A DNA stretch of 64,000 nucleotides from Paramesorhizobium endophyticum (lineage in GTDB: Bacteria; Pseudomonadota; Alphaproteobacteria; Rhizobiales; Rhizobiaceae). A program made the translations under genes and the position numbers. The first letter of the stretch is position 1. Every line of letters starts with the position of its first letter. Shown here in pieces: positions 27,317-34,769 of the stretch. The stretch is from contig NZ_BMHH01000004.1 in the NCBI RefSeq assembly GCF_014640615.1, forward strand, positions 186,001-250,000. The letters run 5' to 3'. The notes under the pieces are model-generated. The model saw only the letters and a program-made list of their open reading frames with translations. It ran no database searches and was not told the DNA's origin.

Positions 27317-27524
27317 CGATAGGTAATGGAAGGGGCAGCGACCAATCCCTGCCACCTCCGAATTTCTCATGCTGCACCTGCTCAATGAATCGGCAGCAGA
27401 GGATGCCACCGCAATCACCTGCCTAAAAATAAGCCGATAAATATGACGCCAATTTTATAGGCATATCCACCTTTTCTTAGAGCCTTTCCAGAAAAATCAA
27501 TCCCTTACCAAACCGCTCTCGAAT

Positions 27525-27540
27525 TGGCACGCGGCTTGCA
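27525..27540 (+). promoter_or_regulatory. Sigma-54 (-24/-12) promoter for the nitrate assimilation operon
   Basis: TGGCACGCGGCTTGCA matches the sigma-54 consensus TGGCAC-N5-TTGCA perfectly. It predicts a transcript start near 27551, about 175 bases before narK. Sigma-54 promoters of nas operons are driven by NtrC under nitrogen limitation. An NtrC enhancer site is not obvious in the 200 bp upstream. Confidence 0.75.
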
Positions 27541-27550
27541 TCTCTTATCA

Positions 27551-27725
27551 ATGCTCCGGTCAATGGCGATCGGGGCGAAACCGGACGCGGATGGCGCGTT
27601 CGGGCCAAGGACAATGACGTCGCAAGGTTTTTCAAGTCCGTGCGGGAATCTCCCATTCCCCGGACGCGAATGATCTTAGCGGCGTTTTTTTATGCCCGAC
27701 TTCCGCCAACAAAGGGGAACTGCGC
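27551..27725 (+). promoter_or_regulatory. NasT-responsive leader RNA with two hexaloop hairpins
   Basis: Hairpin P1 is at 27553-27576: 9-bp stem GCTCCGGTC/GATCGGGGC (two wobbles) with hexaloop AATGGC (27562-27567). Hairpin P2 is at 27610-27621: short stem GAC/GTC with hexaloop AATGAC. Both loops have A at position 1 and G at position 4, the two bases conserved in RNA motifs bound by ANTAR proteins. A terminator-like stem and a T-run follow before narK. With nasT and nasS next door this is a strong case for NasST antitermination. The P1-P2 spacing (33 nt) is long for the motif, so folding should be checked. Confidence 0.7.
27636..27691 (+). terminator. Leader terminator upstream of narK
   Basis: GTCCG (27636-27640) plus GGGAAT (27644-27649) pairs with ATTCCC (27655-27660) plus CGGAC (27661-27665), an 11-bp stem with a 3-base bulge. 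A T-run of seven (27685-27691) follows about 20 nt later, abutted by a possible short ACGC/GCGT stem (27664-27667 with 27682-27685). This is the likely attenuator relieved by NasT. Confidence 0.55.
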
Positions 27726-28967
27726 ATGACCAATTTGAATACAACAGAACCGATGCAGGCCGGTGAACCGGCCAGGGCATTGTGGATGTCGACCACCGCT
27801 TTCACGGTCTGCTTTGCGGTGTGGACGATCTTCGCCATCATCGGCGTTCGCATCAAACAGGAACTCGGCCTCACCGAAGCACAATTCGGCTTGCTGGTGG
27901 GCACGCCCATATTGACCGGATCGGTCATTCGCATCGTGCTGGGCATATGGACAAGCCGCTATGGCGGCCGCCTCGTCTATACGCTCACCATGCTGGCGGC
28001 GGCGGTGGCGACCTTTCTGCTTTCCTACGCCACCACCTATACGCAAATGCTGATTGCCGGGCTCGGGGTCGGCCTAGCGGGGGGCTCCTTCGCGGTCGGC
28101 GTCGCCTATGTCTCGCCCTTTTTCCCGCCGGAAAAGCAGGGAACAGCGCTCGGCATTTTCGGCGCGGGAAATGTCGGCGCGGCGGTGACGAAATTCATAG
28201 CGCCCTTCGTTCTCGTCGCGTGGGGCTGGCAGGCCGTCGCGGAAATCTGGGCCGCCGGACTCGCCCTCATGGCCGTCATCTTCTGGTTCACCACCACGGA
28301 TGATCCCGCCTATCGCGAACGCCGCTTGACCCGCGCCGCGCCGCGGAGCATTGCCCAGGAATTCGCGCCGCTCAGGAATGTTCAGGTCTGGCGCTTCTCG
28401 CTCTATTACTTCTTCGCATTCGGCGGCTTTGTCGCCCTGTCGCTGTGGCTGCCGCGCTATCTCGTCGGTGTTTACGGCTTCGACTTGGCAGCCGCAGGCA
28501 TGATCGCCGCCGCCTATTCGATCCCCGGCAGCATCTTCCGCGCATTCGGCGGCGTGCTCTCGGACAAAAAGGGCGCGCGCAGCGTCATGTACGGCATGTT
28601 CGCCGTGTCGGCGGTGGCAACGCTCATCCTGTCGATGCCGGCGGCCAGCATTTCGCCCATGGTGTTCATCGCCGTCATCTTCGTGCTCGGCTTCGTGATG
28701 AGTCTCGGCAAAGCTGCCGTCTACAAGCACATCCCGGCCTATTACCCCACAAGCATCGGCGCGGTCGGCGGTGTCGTCGGCATGATGGGCGGCCTTGGCG
28801 GTTTCATCCTTCCGATCGTCTTCGGCCTTCTCAAGGACATGACCGGCCTTTGGTCCAGCTGCTTCATGCTGCTGTTCGCCATCGTTGCGGCATCTCTCGT
28901 CTGGATGCATCTATCGGTCAAGCAATTGCAGCGCCAGCAGCACCCCGCCTCTGCGGTTGCCGCATAA
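27726..28967 (+). CDS. narK: Nitrate/nitrite MFS transporter NarK
   Basis: A 413-residue inner-membrane MFS protein of the nitrate-nitrite porter family with 12 helices. The nitrate signatures are present: LVGTPILTGSVIRIVLGIWTSRYGGR with the substrate-binding Arg in TM2, AGLGVGLAGGSFAVGVAYVSPFFPPEKQGTALGIFGAGNVGAAVTK (first nitrate signature) and GMMGGLGGFILPIVFGLL (second). It imports nitrate for assimilation. First gene after the sigma-54/NasT-controlled leader, with nirB following after 26 bp. Also known as nasA/nrtP-type transporter in other species. Confidence 0.93.
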   Translation: MTNLNTTEPMQAGEPARALWMSTTAFTVCFAVWTIFAIIGVRIKQELGLTEAQFGLLVGTPILTGSVIRIVLGIWTSRYGGRLVYTLTMLAAAVATFLLSYATTYTQMLIAGLGVGLAGGSFAVGVAYVSPFFPPEKQGTALGIFGAGNVGAAVTKFIAPFVLVAWGWQAVAEIWAAGLALMAVIFWFTTTDDPAYRERRLTRAAPRSIAQEFAPLRNVQVWRFSLYYFFAFGGFVALSLWLPRYLVGVYGFDLAAAGMIAAAYSIPGSIFRAFGGVLSDKKGARSVMYGMFAVSAVATLILSMPAASISPMVFIAVIFVLGFVMSLGKAAVYKHIPAYYPTSIGAVGGVVGMMGGLGGFILPIVFGLLKDMTGLWSSCFMLLFAIVAASLVWMHLSVKQLQRQQHPASAVAA

Positions 28968-28993
28968 CGAGCATAACTAGGGAAACAGGAAAT

Positions 28994-31441
28994 ATGACAG
29001 AAAAACTCGTCATCATCGGCAGCGGCATGGCTTCAGGCCGTATGCTCGAGCACCTTTTCGAGGCCGCGCCCGGCGCTTTCGACGTCACGCTCTTCGGTGC
29101 GGAGCCGCGCGGCAATTACAACCGCATCATGCTGTCGCCGGTGCTGGCGGGTGAGAAGACCTATGAGCAGATCGTCACGCATGATGCGGACTGGTATGCG
29201 AAGCACAATGTGAACTGCCGCTTCGGCGAGACGGTGACGAAGATCGACCGCAAGGGCAAATTCATCGTCACCGCCAAGGGCGAGACGCCCTATGACCGGC
29301 TGGTGGTGGCGACCGGCTCCGCGCCCTTCATCATCCCCATCGCGGGCAGGGATCTGCCGGGCGTCCGCGCCTTCCGCGACCTCGACGACGTCAACGCCAT
29401 GGTGGAGGCGGCGGGCAAGCCCAATGCCAAGGCTGTGGTGATCGGCGGCGGGCTTCTCGGCCTCGAGGCGGCGGCGGCGCTGCGCCTGCGCGGCATGGAA
29501 GTGGTTGTGCTTCACCTCATGGGGCACCTGATGGAGCGCCAGCTCGACCCGGCGGCCGGCTATCTGCTGCAGAAGGAGTTGGAAAGCCGCGGCATCAAGG
29601 TGCATTGCAAGGCGCAGACGCAGGCCATTGTGGGAAGCACCCATGTCGAAGGCGTGCTGCTGGATGACGGCACCATCTATGAGGCGGACCTCGTGGTGAT
29701 GGCGGTCGGCATCCGGCCCGAAGTGCGCATCGCCAATGATGCGGGCCTTTATGTTGAGCGCGGCATCGTGGTCAACGACCAGATGGTGTCCTCTGACCCC
29801 GACATTCTGGCCATTGGCGAGTGCGTCGAGCATGAGCGCATCTGCTACGGCCTCGTCGCGCCGCTCTATGACATGGCGAAGGTGGCGGCGAAGACGCTGC
29901 TGAAACAGGACGCCGCCTTCCGCCCGGTGGAAACGGCGACGCAGCTTAAAGTAACGGGCGTAAGCCTTTATTCCGCCGGCGATTTCGCCGATGCGCCCGA
30001 CCGCGAGGAAATCGTGCTGCGCGATGCGAGCGCGGGCATCTACAAGCGGCTGGTGCTGAAGGAAAACCGCATTCTGGGCGCTGTGCTCTACGGCGAGACG
30101 GGCGATGGCCCTTGGTTCTTCGACATGCTGCGCAAGGGGACCGACGTCTCCGAAATGCGCGACACGCTTATTTTCGGCCAGGCCTATCAGGGAGGGTCCC
30201 CCCTCGACCCTATGGCGGCCGTTGCAGCCTTGCCAGATGATGCGGAAATCTGCGGCTGTAACGGCGTATGCAAGAGCAAGATCGTCGGGACGATCACCGA
30301 GAAAGGCCTGACCTCGCTGGACGATGTGCGGGCCCATACCAAGGCTTCCGCCTCCTGCGGCTCCTGCACCGGGCTGGTCGAGCAGCTGATGAAGCTGACG
30401 CTCGGCGACAAGTACAACCCCGCCGCCGTCCAGCCCATGTGCGGCTGCACGGATCTGGGCCATGACGACGTGCGGCGTTTGATCAAGGCCAAGAAGCTCA
30501 AGACCATCCCGGCGGTCATGCAGGAACTGGAGTGGAAGACCTCCTGCGGCTGCGCCAAATGCCGCCCGGCGCTCAACTATTATCTCGTCTGCGACTGGCC
30601 GGATGAATATGCCGACGATTACCAGTCGCGCTACATCAATGAGCGCGTCCATGCCAACATCCAGAAGGACGGAACCTATTCGGTCGTGCCGCGCATGTGG
30701 GGCGGCGTGACCAATGCGAACGAATTGCGCGCCATCGCCGATGTCGTGGACAAGTTCAACATTCCGATGGTGAAGGTCACCGGCGGTCAGCGCATCGACC
30801 TGCTCGGCATCGAGAAGGAGGATCTGCCCGCGGTCTGGGCCGATCTTGGCAAGGCGGGCTTCGTCTCCGGGCAGGCTTATGCCAAGGGTCTCAGGACGGT
30901 GAAAACCTGTGTCGGCTCCGACTGGTGCCGTTTCGGCACGCAGGATTCGACGGGGCTCGGCATCCGTATAGAGAAATTCATGTGGGGCTCGTGGACTCCG
31001 GCCAAGCTGAAGCTGGCGGTTTCCGGCTGCCCGCGCAACTGCGCCGAGGCGACCTGCAAGGACATCGGCGTCATCTGCGTCGATTCCGGCTTCGAGATCC
31101 ATTTTGCTGGCGCGGCGGGGCTCGATATCAAGGGCACCGACAAACTCGGGCTGGTCTCGACCGAGGATGAAGCGCTGGAGGTGATCGTGGCGCTGACGCA
31201 AATGTACCGCGAGCAGGCCCGCTATCTGGAGCGCATCTACAAATGGGCCAAACGCGTCGGCCACGACGAAATCCGGCGCCAAGTCCTCGACGACAAGGAA
31301 CGGCGCAAGGCCTATTACGACCGCTTCGTCTTCAGCCAGAAATTCGCCCAGGTCGACCCCTGGTCCGAGCGCGTCTCGGGCAAGGACAAGCACGAGTTCA
31401 AGCCGATGGCGACGGTGGAATTCAATCAGGCGGCGGAGTGA
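28994..31441 (+). CDS. nirB: Assimilatory NADH-nitrite reductase large subunit
   Basis: An 815-residue enzyme that reduces nitrite to ammonium with six electrons from NAD(P)H. It has an FAD domain at the N-terminus (LVIIGSGMASGRMLEHL), an NAD-binding GGGLLGLEAAAALRLRG, a BFD-like [2Fe-2S] region (CGCNGVCKSKIVGTI...CGSCTGLVEQL, then CGC and CGCAKCRP), ferredoxin-like nitrite reductase domains, and the sirohaem/[4Fe-4S] cluster ligands in TCVGSDWCRFG and VSGCPRNCAEATCKDIGVI. ATG 28994 with AGGA upstream is the start; the frame extends upstream into narK but not as gene. It is followed by nirD after 11 bp. Sirohaem synthase (cysG) is not in the window. Confidence 0.95.
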   Translation: MTEKLVIIGSGMASGRMLEHLFEAAPGAFDVTLFGAEPRGNYNRIMLSPVLAGEKTYEQIVTHDADWYAKHNVNCRFGETVTKIDRKGKFIVTAKGETPYDRLVVATGSAPFIIPIAGRDLPGVRAFRDLDDVNAMVEAAGKPNAKAVVIGGGLLGLEAAAALRLRGMEVVVLHLMGHLMERQLDPAAGYLLQKELESRGIKVHCKAQTQAIVGSTHVEGVLLDDGTIYEADLVVMAVGIRPEVRIANDAGLYVERGIVVNDQMVSSDPDILAIGECVEHERICYGLVAPLYDMAKVAAKTLLKQDAAFRPVETATQLKVTGVSLYSAGDFADAPDREEIVLRDASAGIYKRLVLKENRILGAVLYGETGDGPWFFDMLRKGTDVSEMRDTLIFGQAYQGGSPLDPMAAVAALPDDAEICGCNGVCKSKIVGTITEKGLTSLDDVRAHTKASASCGSCTGLVEQLMKLTLGDKYNPAAVQPMCGCTDLGHDDVRRLIKAKKLKTIPAVMQELEWKTSCGCAKCRPALNYYLVCDWPDEYADDYQSRYINERVHANIQKDGTYSVVPRMWGGVTNANELRAIADVVDKFNIPMVKVTGGQRIDLLGIEKEDLPAVWADLGKAGFVSGQAYAKGLRTVKTCVGSDWCRFGTQDSTGLGIRIEKFMWGSWTPAKLKLAVSGCPRNCAEATCKDIGVICVDSGFEIHFAGAAGLDIKGTDKLGLVSTEDEALEVIVALTQMYREQARYLERIYKWAKRVGHDEIRRQVLDDKERRKAYYDRFVFSQKFAQVDPWSERVSGKDKHEFKPMATVEFNQAAE

Positions 31442-31452
31442 GGGAGGTGGAT

Positions 31453-31785
31453 ATGAAATGGATTGAAGTCGGCGATATCTCGGACATTCCGCAACGCGGC
31501 GCGCGCTGCGTGAAGACCCCGCAGGGCAAGATAGCCGTGTTCCGTACGGCGGAAAACGAGGTCTTCGCCATTGAGGATCATTGCCCGCACAAGGGCGGCC
31601 CCTTGAGCCAGGGCATCGTCCATGGCCGCGCCGTCACCTGCCCGCTGCACAATTGGGTGATTTCACTGGAGACGGGCAGGGCGCAGGGCGCGGATGAAGG
31701 CGAGGTGCGGACCATCCCCGTGCGCAACGAGGCGGGTAAGCTGTTCATTGCGCTCGAAAACCTGATGCTGGCGGCGGCGGAATAG
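31453..31785 (+). CDS. nirD: Nitrite reductase small subunit, Rieske type
   Basis: A 110-residue small subunit. It has a complete Rieske [2Fe-2S] motif: CPHKGG (Cys and His around residues 42-44) and CPLHNW (around 61-64). Enterobacterial NirD has lost these ligands, so here the subunit can carry a real cluster and pass electrons to NirB. GGAGGTG is the ribosome-binding site. The stop codon is directly followed by the nasA ATG with no gap, so the genes are co-translated. Confidence 0.93.
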   Translation: MKWIEVGDISDIPQRGARCVKTPQGKIAVFRTAENEVFAIEDHCPHKGGPLSQGIVHGRAVTCPLHNWVISLETGRAQGADEGEVRTIPVRNEAGKLFIALENLMLAAAE

Positions 31786-34608
31786 ATGGCGGTAGAAACC
31801 AAAACCACCTGCCCCTATTGCGGCGTCGGCTGCGGCGTCATTGCGCGTGTGGCGGAGGATGGCGCGGTGAGTGTGCGGGGCGATCCGGAACATCCGTCCA
31901 ATTACGGGCGGCTCTGCTCCAAGGGTTCGGCACTGGCGGAGACTATCGATCACGACGGGCGGCTGCTTTATCCTGACATCAATGGCAGGCGCGCGGGCTG
32001 GGACGAAGCACTCGATCTCGTGGCGCGGAGATTCTCGGAGGTGATTGCCGAGCATGGGCCGGATGCGGTCGCATTCTATGTCTCGGGGCAATTGCTGACC
32101 GAGGATTATTACGTCGCCAACAAGCTGATGAAGGGCTTCATCGGCTCGGCCAATATCGACACCAACTCCCGGCTCTGCATGGCCTCATCGGTGGCCGGGC
32201 ACAGGCGGGCTTTCGGTGCGGATACGGTGCCGGGTGTCTATGAGGATCTGGAACTGGCCGACCTCGTCATCCTCACCGGCTCCAATCTCGCCTGGTGCCA
32301 TCCGGTTCTCTACCAGCGCCTCGCGGCGGCCAAGGCAGCAAGGCCGCATATGAAGATCGTCGTGATCGATCCGCGTCGGACCATGACCTGCGACATTGCC
32401 GATATATATCTGCAAATCCGCCCGGATGGGGACGTGGCGCTGTTCAACGGCCTCCTTGTTCATCTCGCTCGCAGCCCGGCATTGGACGAGGATTTCATCC
32501 GCGACCATACCAGCGGTTTCGCGGAAACTCTGGAGGCCGCGCGGGCGAGCGAGGCGGATATCATATCCCTGACGGGCCTTTCGCAAGGGGAGATAGAGGC
32601 CTTCTACAGGGTGTTCGAGGGGACGGAGAGGGTGGTAACCTGCTACAGCCAGGGGGTAAATCAGTCCTCTTCGGGCACCGACAAGGTCAACGCCATCATC
32701 AATTGCCATCTGGCGACGGGCCGCATCGGCAGGCCTGGCATGGGGCCGTTTTCGCTCACCGGGCAGCCCAACGCCATGGGCGGGCGCGAGGTCGGCGGCC
32801 TCGCCAACATGCTCGCCGCCCATATGGCCATCGAGAATCCCGAACACCGCGAGCGCGTCCAGCGCTTCTGGAACGCGCCCATCATCGCCGACAAGCCGGG
32901 GAAGAAGGCGGTGGAGATGTTCGAGGCGGTGGCCGACGGTCGCATCAAGGCGCTCTGGATCATGGGTACGAATCCCGTAGTGTCGATGCCGGATGCCGAC
33001 GCGGTAGCAGAAGCCCTTCGCAATTGCCCGTTCGTCGTCGTCTCCGATATCATGCGCGAGACGGACACGACGCAATATGGCCATGTCCTGCTTCCTGCCC
33101 TGGGCTGGGGCGAGAAGGACGGGACGGTTACAAATTCCGAGCGGCGGATTTCAAGGCAGCGGTCGTTTCTTGAAGCGCCCGGCGAGGCGCGCGCCGACTG
33201 GCGAATCATCTGCGAGGTGGCGACGCGGATGGGATTCGGTGAGGCGTTTGCGTTTGAGAACCCGGCGGAGATTTTCGCCGAACATGCTGGTCTGTCGGGG
33301 TTTGAGAATAAGGGCGCGCGGGATTTCGATATCGGGGGGCATGCTGGGCTTTCAGGGGGGGAATATGATGAGTTGGAGCCGTTTCAATGGCCTGCTCCGG
33401 CGCGAGACACCCCCCTTTCTACCGGCCATCTCCCCCTCAAGGGGGGAGATTACGCCTTCATAGACGTCCGGTACCAATCGCCCACGTTGCAGATTGAAGG
33501 CGGAGAGTCACGTCAGCCAATCTCCCCCTTTGAAGGGGAGATGCCCGGCAGGGCAGAGGGGGGTGAGCGCCAGCCCATCCGCTTTTTCGCCAACGGCCAT
33601 TTCTACCACCCCGACCGAAAGGCGCGGTTCGTTCCGGTTCAGGCCACCATCACCGAACGCGTCAACGCGGCGTACCCGCTGGTACTCAACACCGGACGGA
33701 TTCGCGACCAGTGGCATACCATGACGCGGACGGCGAAGAGCGCGCGGCTGTCAAGCCATCTCGCTGAACCCTTCGCCGAGATCAACCCTGACGATGCGGC
33801 GATGCTTGGCATTTCCGATGCTGCGCTGGCGCGCATTGCCAGCCCGCATGGCGAAATCCTCGTCCGGGCGCTCATCACGCCGCGGCAAACAAGGGGCGCG
33901 GTGTTCGTGCCGATCCACTGGACGGACCAGTTTGCCTCCAATGCCCGCGTCGATGCGCTGGTGCCGCCGGTGACTGATCCCGTCTCCGGCCAGCCGGCGC
34001 TGAAGCATGTAGCGGTGTCGGTGGAGCCCTATCGAGCCGGATATTATGGCTTTGCGGTATCGCAAACGCGCCCCTCATCCGTAAACGCTAATTATTTCGC
34101 CTTCGCCAAGGTCGAGCACGGTTATCGCGTGGAGTGCGCCTTCGCCGAAGTGCCCGACGATTGGGAGACATGGTGCCGGGAGACCTGGCAACTGCCGGAC
34201 ATGCTTTCCCCGCTTGCCTATCACGACCGGGAGAGCGGCGACAGGCGCATCGCTTTCCTTGACGGCGACAAGGTCGTGCTTGCCTTCTATGCGGCACGAA
34301 CGCCGGTGGCGGTTTCGCGCAACTGGGCGGTGGCGCAGCTCGGAGCGGTCCATGACAATCCCCGGCGGCGTATCGCAATCATGGCCGGGCGGCCGGGCGC
34401 GGACCAGCCGGACCCCGGCGCGACCGTCTGCGCGTGCTTTTCCGTGGGCGTCAACCAGATTGCCGCGGCGATCGAAGGCGGCTGCGGCTCAGTGGATGGC
34501 ATAGGCGTGTTGCTCAAGGCCGGAACCAATTGCGGCTCCTGCCGCTCGGAAATCAGCGCGATGCTGCAGGCGCATCTTCTGGAGGTTCCGGCGCAGGCGG
34601 CGGAGTAG
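31786..34608 (+). CDS. nasA: Assimilatory nitrate reductase catalytic subunit, with an in-frame repeat insertion
   Basis: A 940-residue molybdopterin enzyme that reduces nitrate to nitrite in the cytoplasm. The [4Fe-4S] ligands are at the N-terminus (TTCPYCGVGCG... LCSKGS). The Mo-bis-MGD domains follow (TNSRLCMASSVAGHRRAFG, GTNPVVSMPDAD), the dinucleotide-binding domain contains LVLNTGRIRDQWHTMTRTAKS, and the C-terminus is a BFD-like [2Fe-2S] domain (CACFSVGVNQIAAAIEGGCGS...TNCGSCRSEI). Residues about 541-594 are encoded by a palindromic repeat element and separate the catalytic part from the dinucleotide-binding part. This makes the protein longer than usual NasA. The frame is intact, so the insert may form a surface loop. 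Last gene of the nitrate operon. Confidence 0.92.
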   Translation: MAVETKTTCPYCGVGCGVIARVAEDGAVSVRGDPEHPSNYGRLCSKGSALAETIDHDGRLLYPDINGRRAGWDEALDLVARRFSEVIAEHGPDAVAFYVSGQLLTEDYYVANKLMKGFIGSANIDTNSRLCMASSVAGHRRAFGADTVPGVYEDLELADLVILTGSNLAWCHPVLYQRLAAAKAARPHMKIVVIDPRRTMTCDIADIYLQIRPDGDVALFNGLLVHLARSPALDEDFIRDHTSGFAETLEAARASEADIISLTGLSQGEIEAFYRVFEGTERVVTCYSQGVNQSSSGTDKVNAIINCHLATGRIGRPGMGPFSLTGQPNAMGGREVGGLANMLAAHMAIENPEHRERVQRFWNAPIIADKPGKKAVEMFEAVADGRIKALWIMGTNPVVSMPDADAVAEALRNCPFVVVSDIMRETDTTQYGHVLLPALGWGEKDGTVTNSERRISRQRSFLEAPGEARADWRIICEVATRMGFGEAFAFENPAEIFAEHAGLSGFENKGARDFDIGGHAGLSGGEYDELEPFQWPAPARDTPLSTGHLPLKGGDYAFIDVRYQSPTLQIEGGESRQPISPFEGEMPGRAEGGERQPIRFFANGHFYHPDRKARFVPVQATITERVNAAYPLVLNTGRIRDQWHTMTRTAKSARLSSHLAEPFAEINPDDAAMLGISDAALARIASPHGEILVRALITPRQTRGAVFVPIHWTDQFASNARVDALVPPVTDPVSGQPALKHVAVSVEPYRAGYYGFAVSQTRPSSVNANYFAFAKVEHGYRVECAFAEVPDDWETWCRETWQLPDMLSPLAYHDRESGDRRIAFLDGDKVVLAFYAARTPVAVSRNWAVAQLGAVHDNPRRRIAIMAGRPGADQPDPGATVCACFSVGVNQIAAAIEGGCGSVDGIGVLLKAGTNCGSCRSEISAMLQAHLLEVPAQAAE
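33408..33565. repeat. Palindromic repeat element, family A (copy 1, inside nasA)
   Basis: A 158-bp element with ~45-bp terminal inverted repeats: CACCCCCCT...ATCTCCCCC...GGGGGAGATT at the left and its reverse complement at the right. Each end also folds on itself (ATCTCCCCC/GGGGGGAGAT). Its interior (ATTACGCCTTCAT...CAGCCAAT) matches the inverse of the copy at 43068-43228. It contributes about 53 residues to NasA without a stop codon. Confidence 0.85.
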
Positions 34609-34620
34609 CGCCGACCCTTT

Positions 34621-34759
34621 CCTTCCCCTTGGGGGGAAGGTGCCGCGTTAGCGGGCGGATGGGGGGGTGACGTTTGCGCTTGCTCCGAAAACCCTAGCGC
34701 AAACGTCACCACCCCCACCCGACCCTTCGGGCCACCCTCCCCGCAAGGGGGAGGGGAGG
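34621..34759. repeat. Palindromic repeat element, family B (copy 1)
   Basis: A 139-bp GC-rich element between nasA and the PhoX-type gene. It starts CCTTCCCCTTGGGGGGAAGG, contains GCGTTAGCGGGCGGATGGGGG, a central inverted pair (GTGACGTTTGCGC/GCGCAAACGTCAC) and ends CCACCCTCCCCGCAAGGGGG. Near-identical to the element at 58612-58747. In RNA it would fold into a long cruciform and could act as a bidirectional terminator for the two convergent genes. Confidence 0.85.
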
Positions 34760-34769
34760 TGTCAGACAC

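Noticed and set aside
29033-31393. 786-codon minus-strand frame across nirB
   Set aside because: Antisense frame; NirB on the plus strand has all cofactor motifs.
33408-33565. CRISPR-like array or insertion sequence in nasA
   Set aside because: The DNA is a single inverted-repeat element with no spacers and no transposase gene; the other copies are dispersed rather than tandem.
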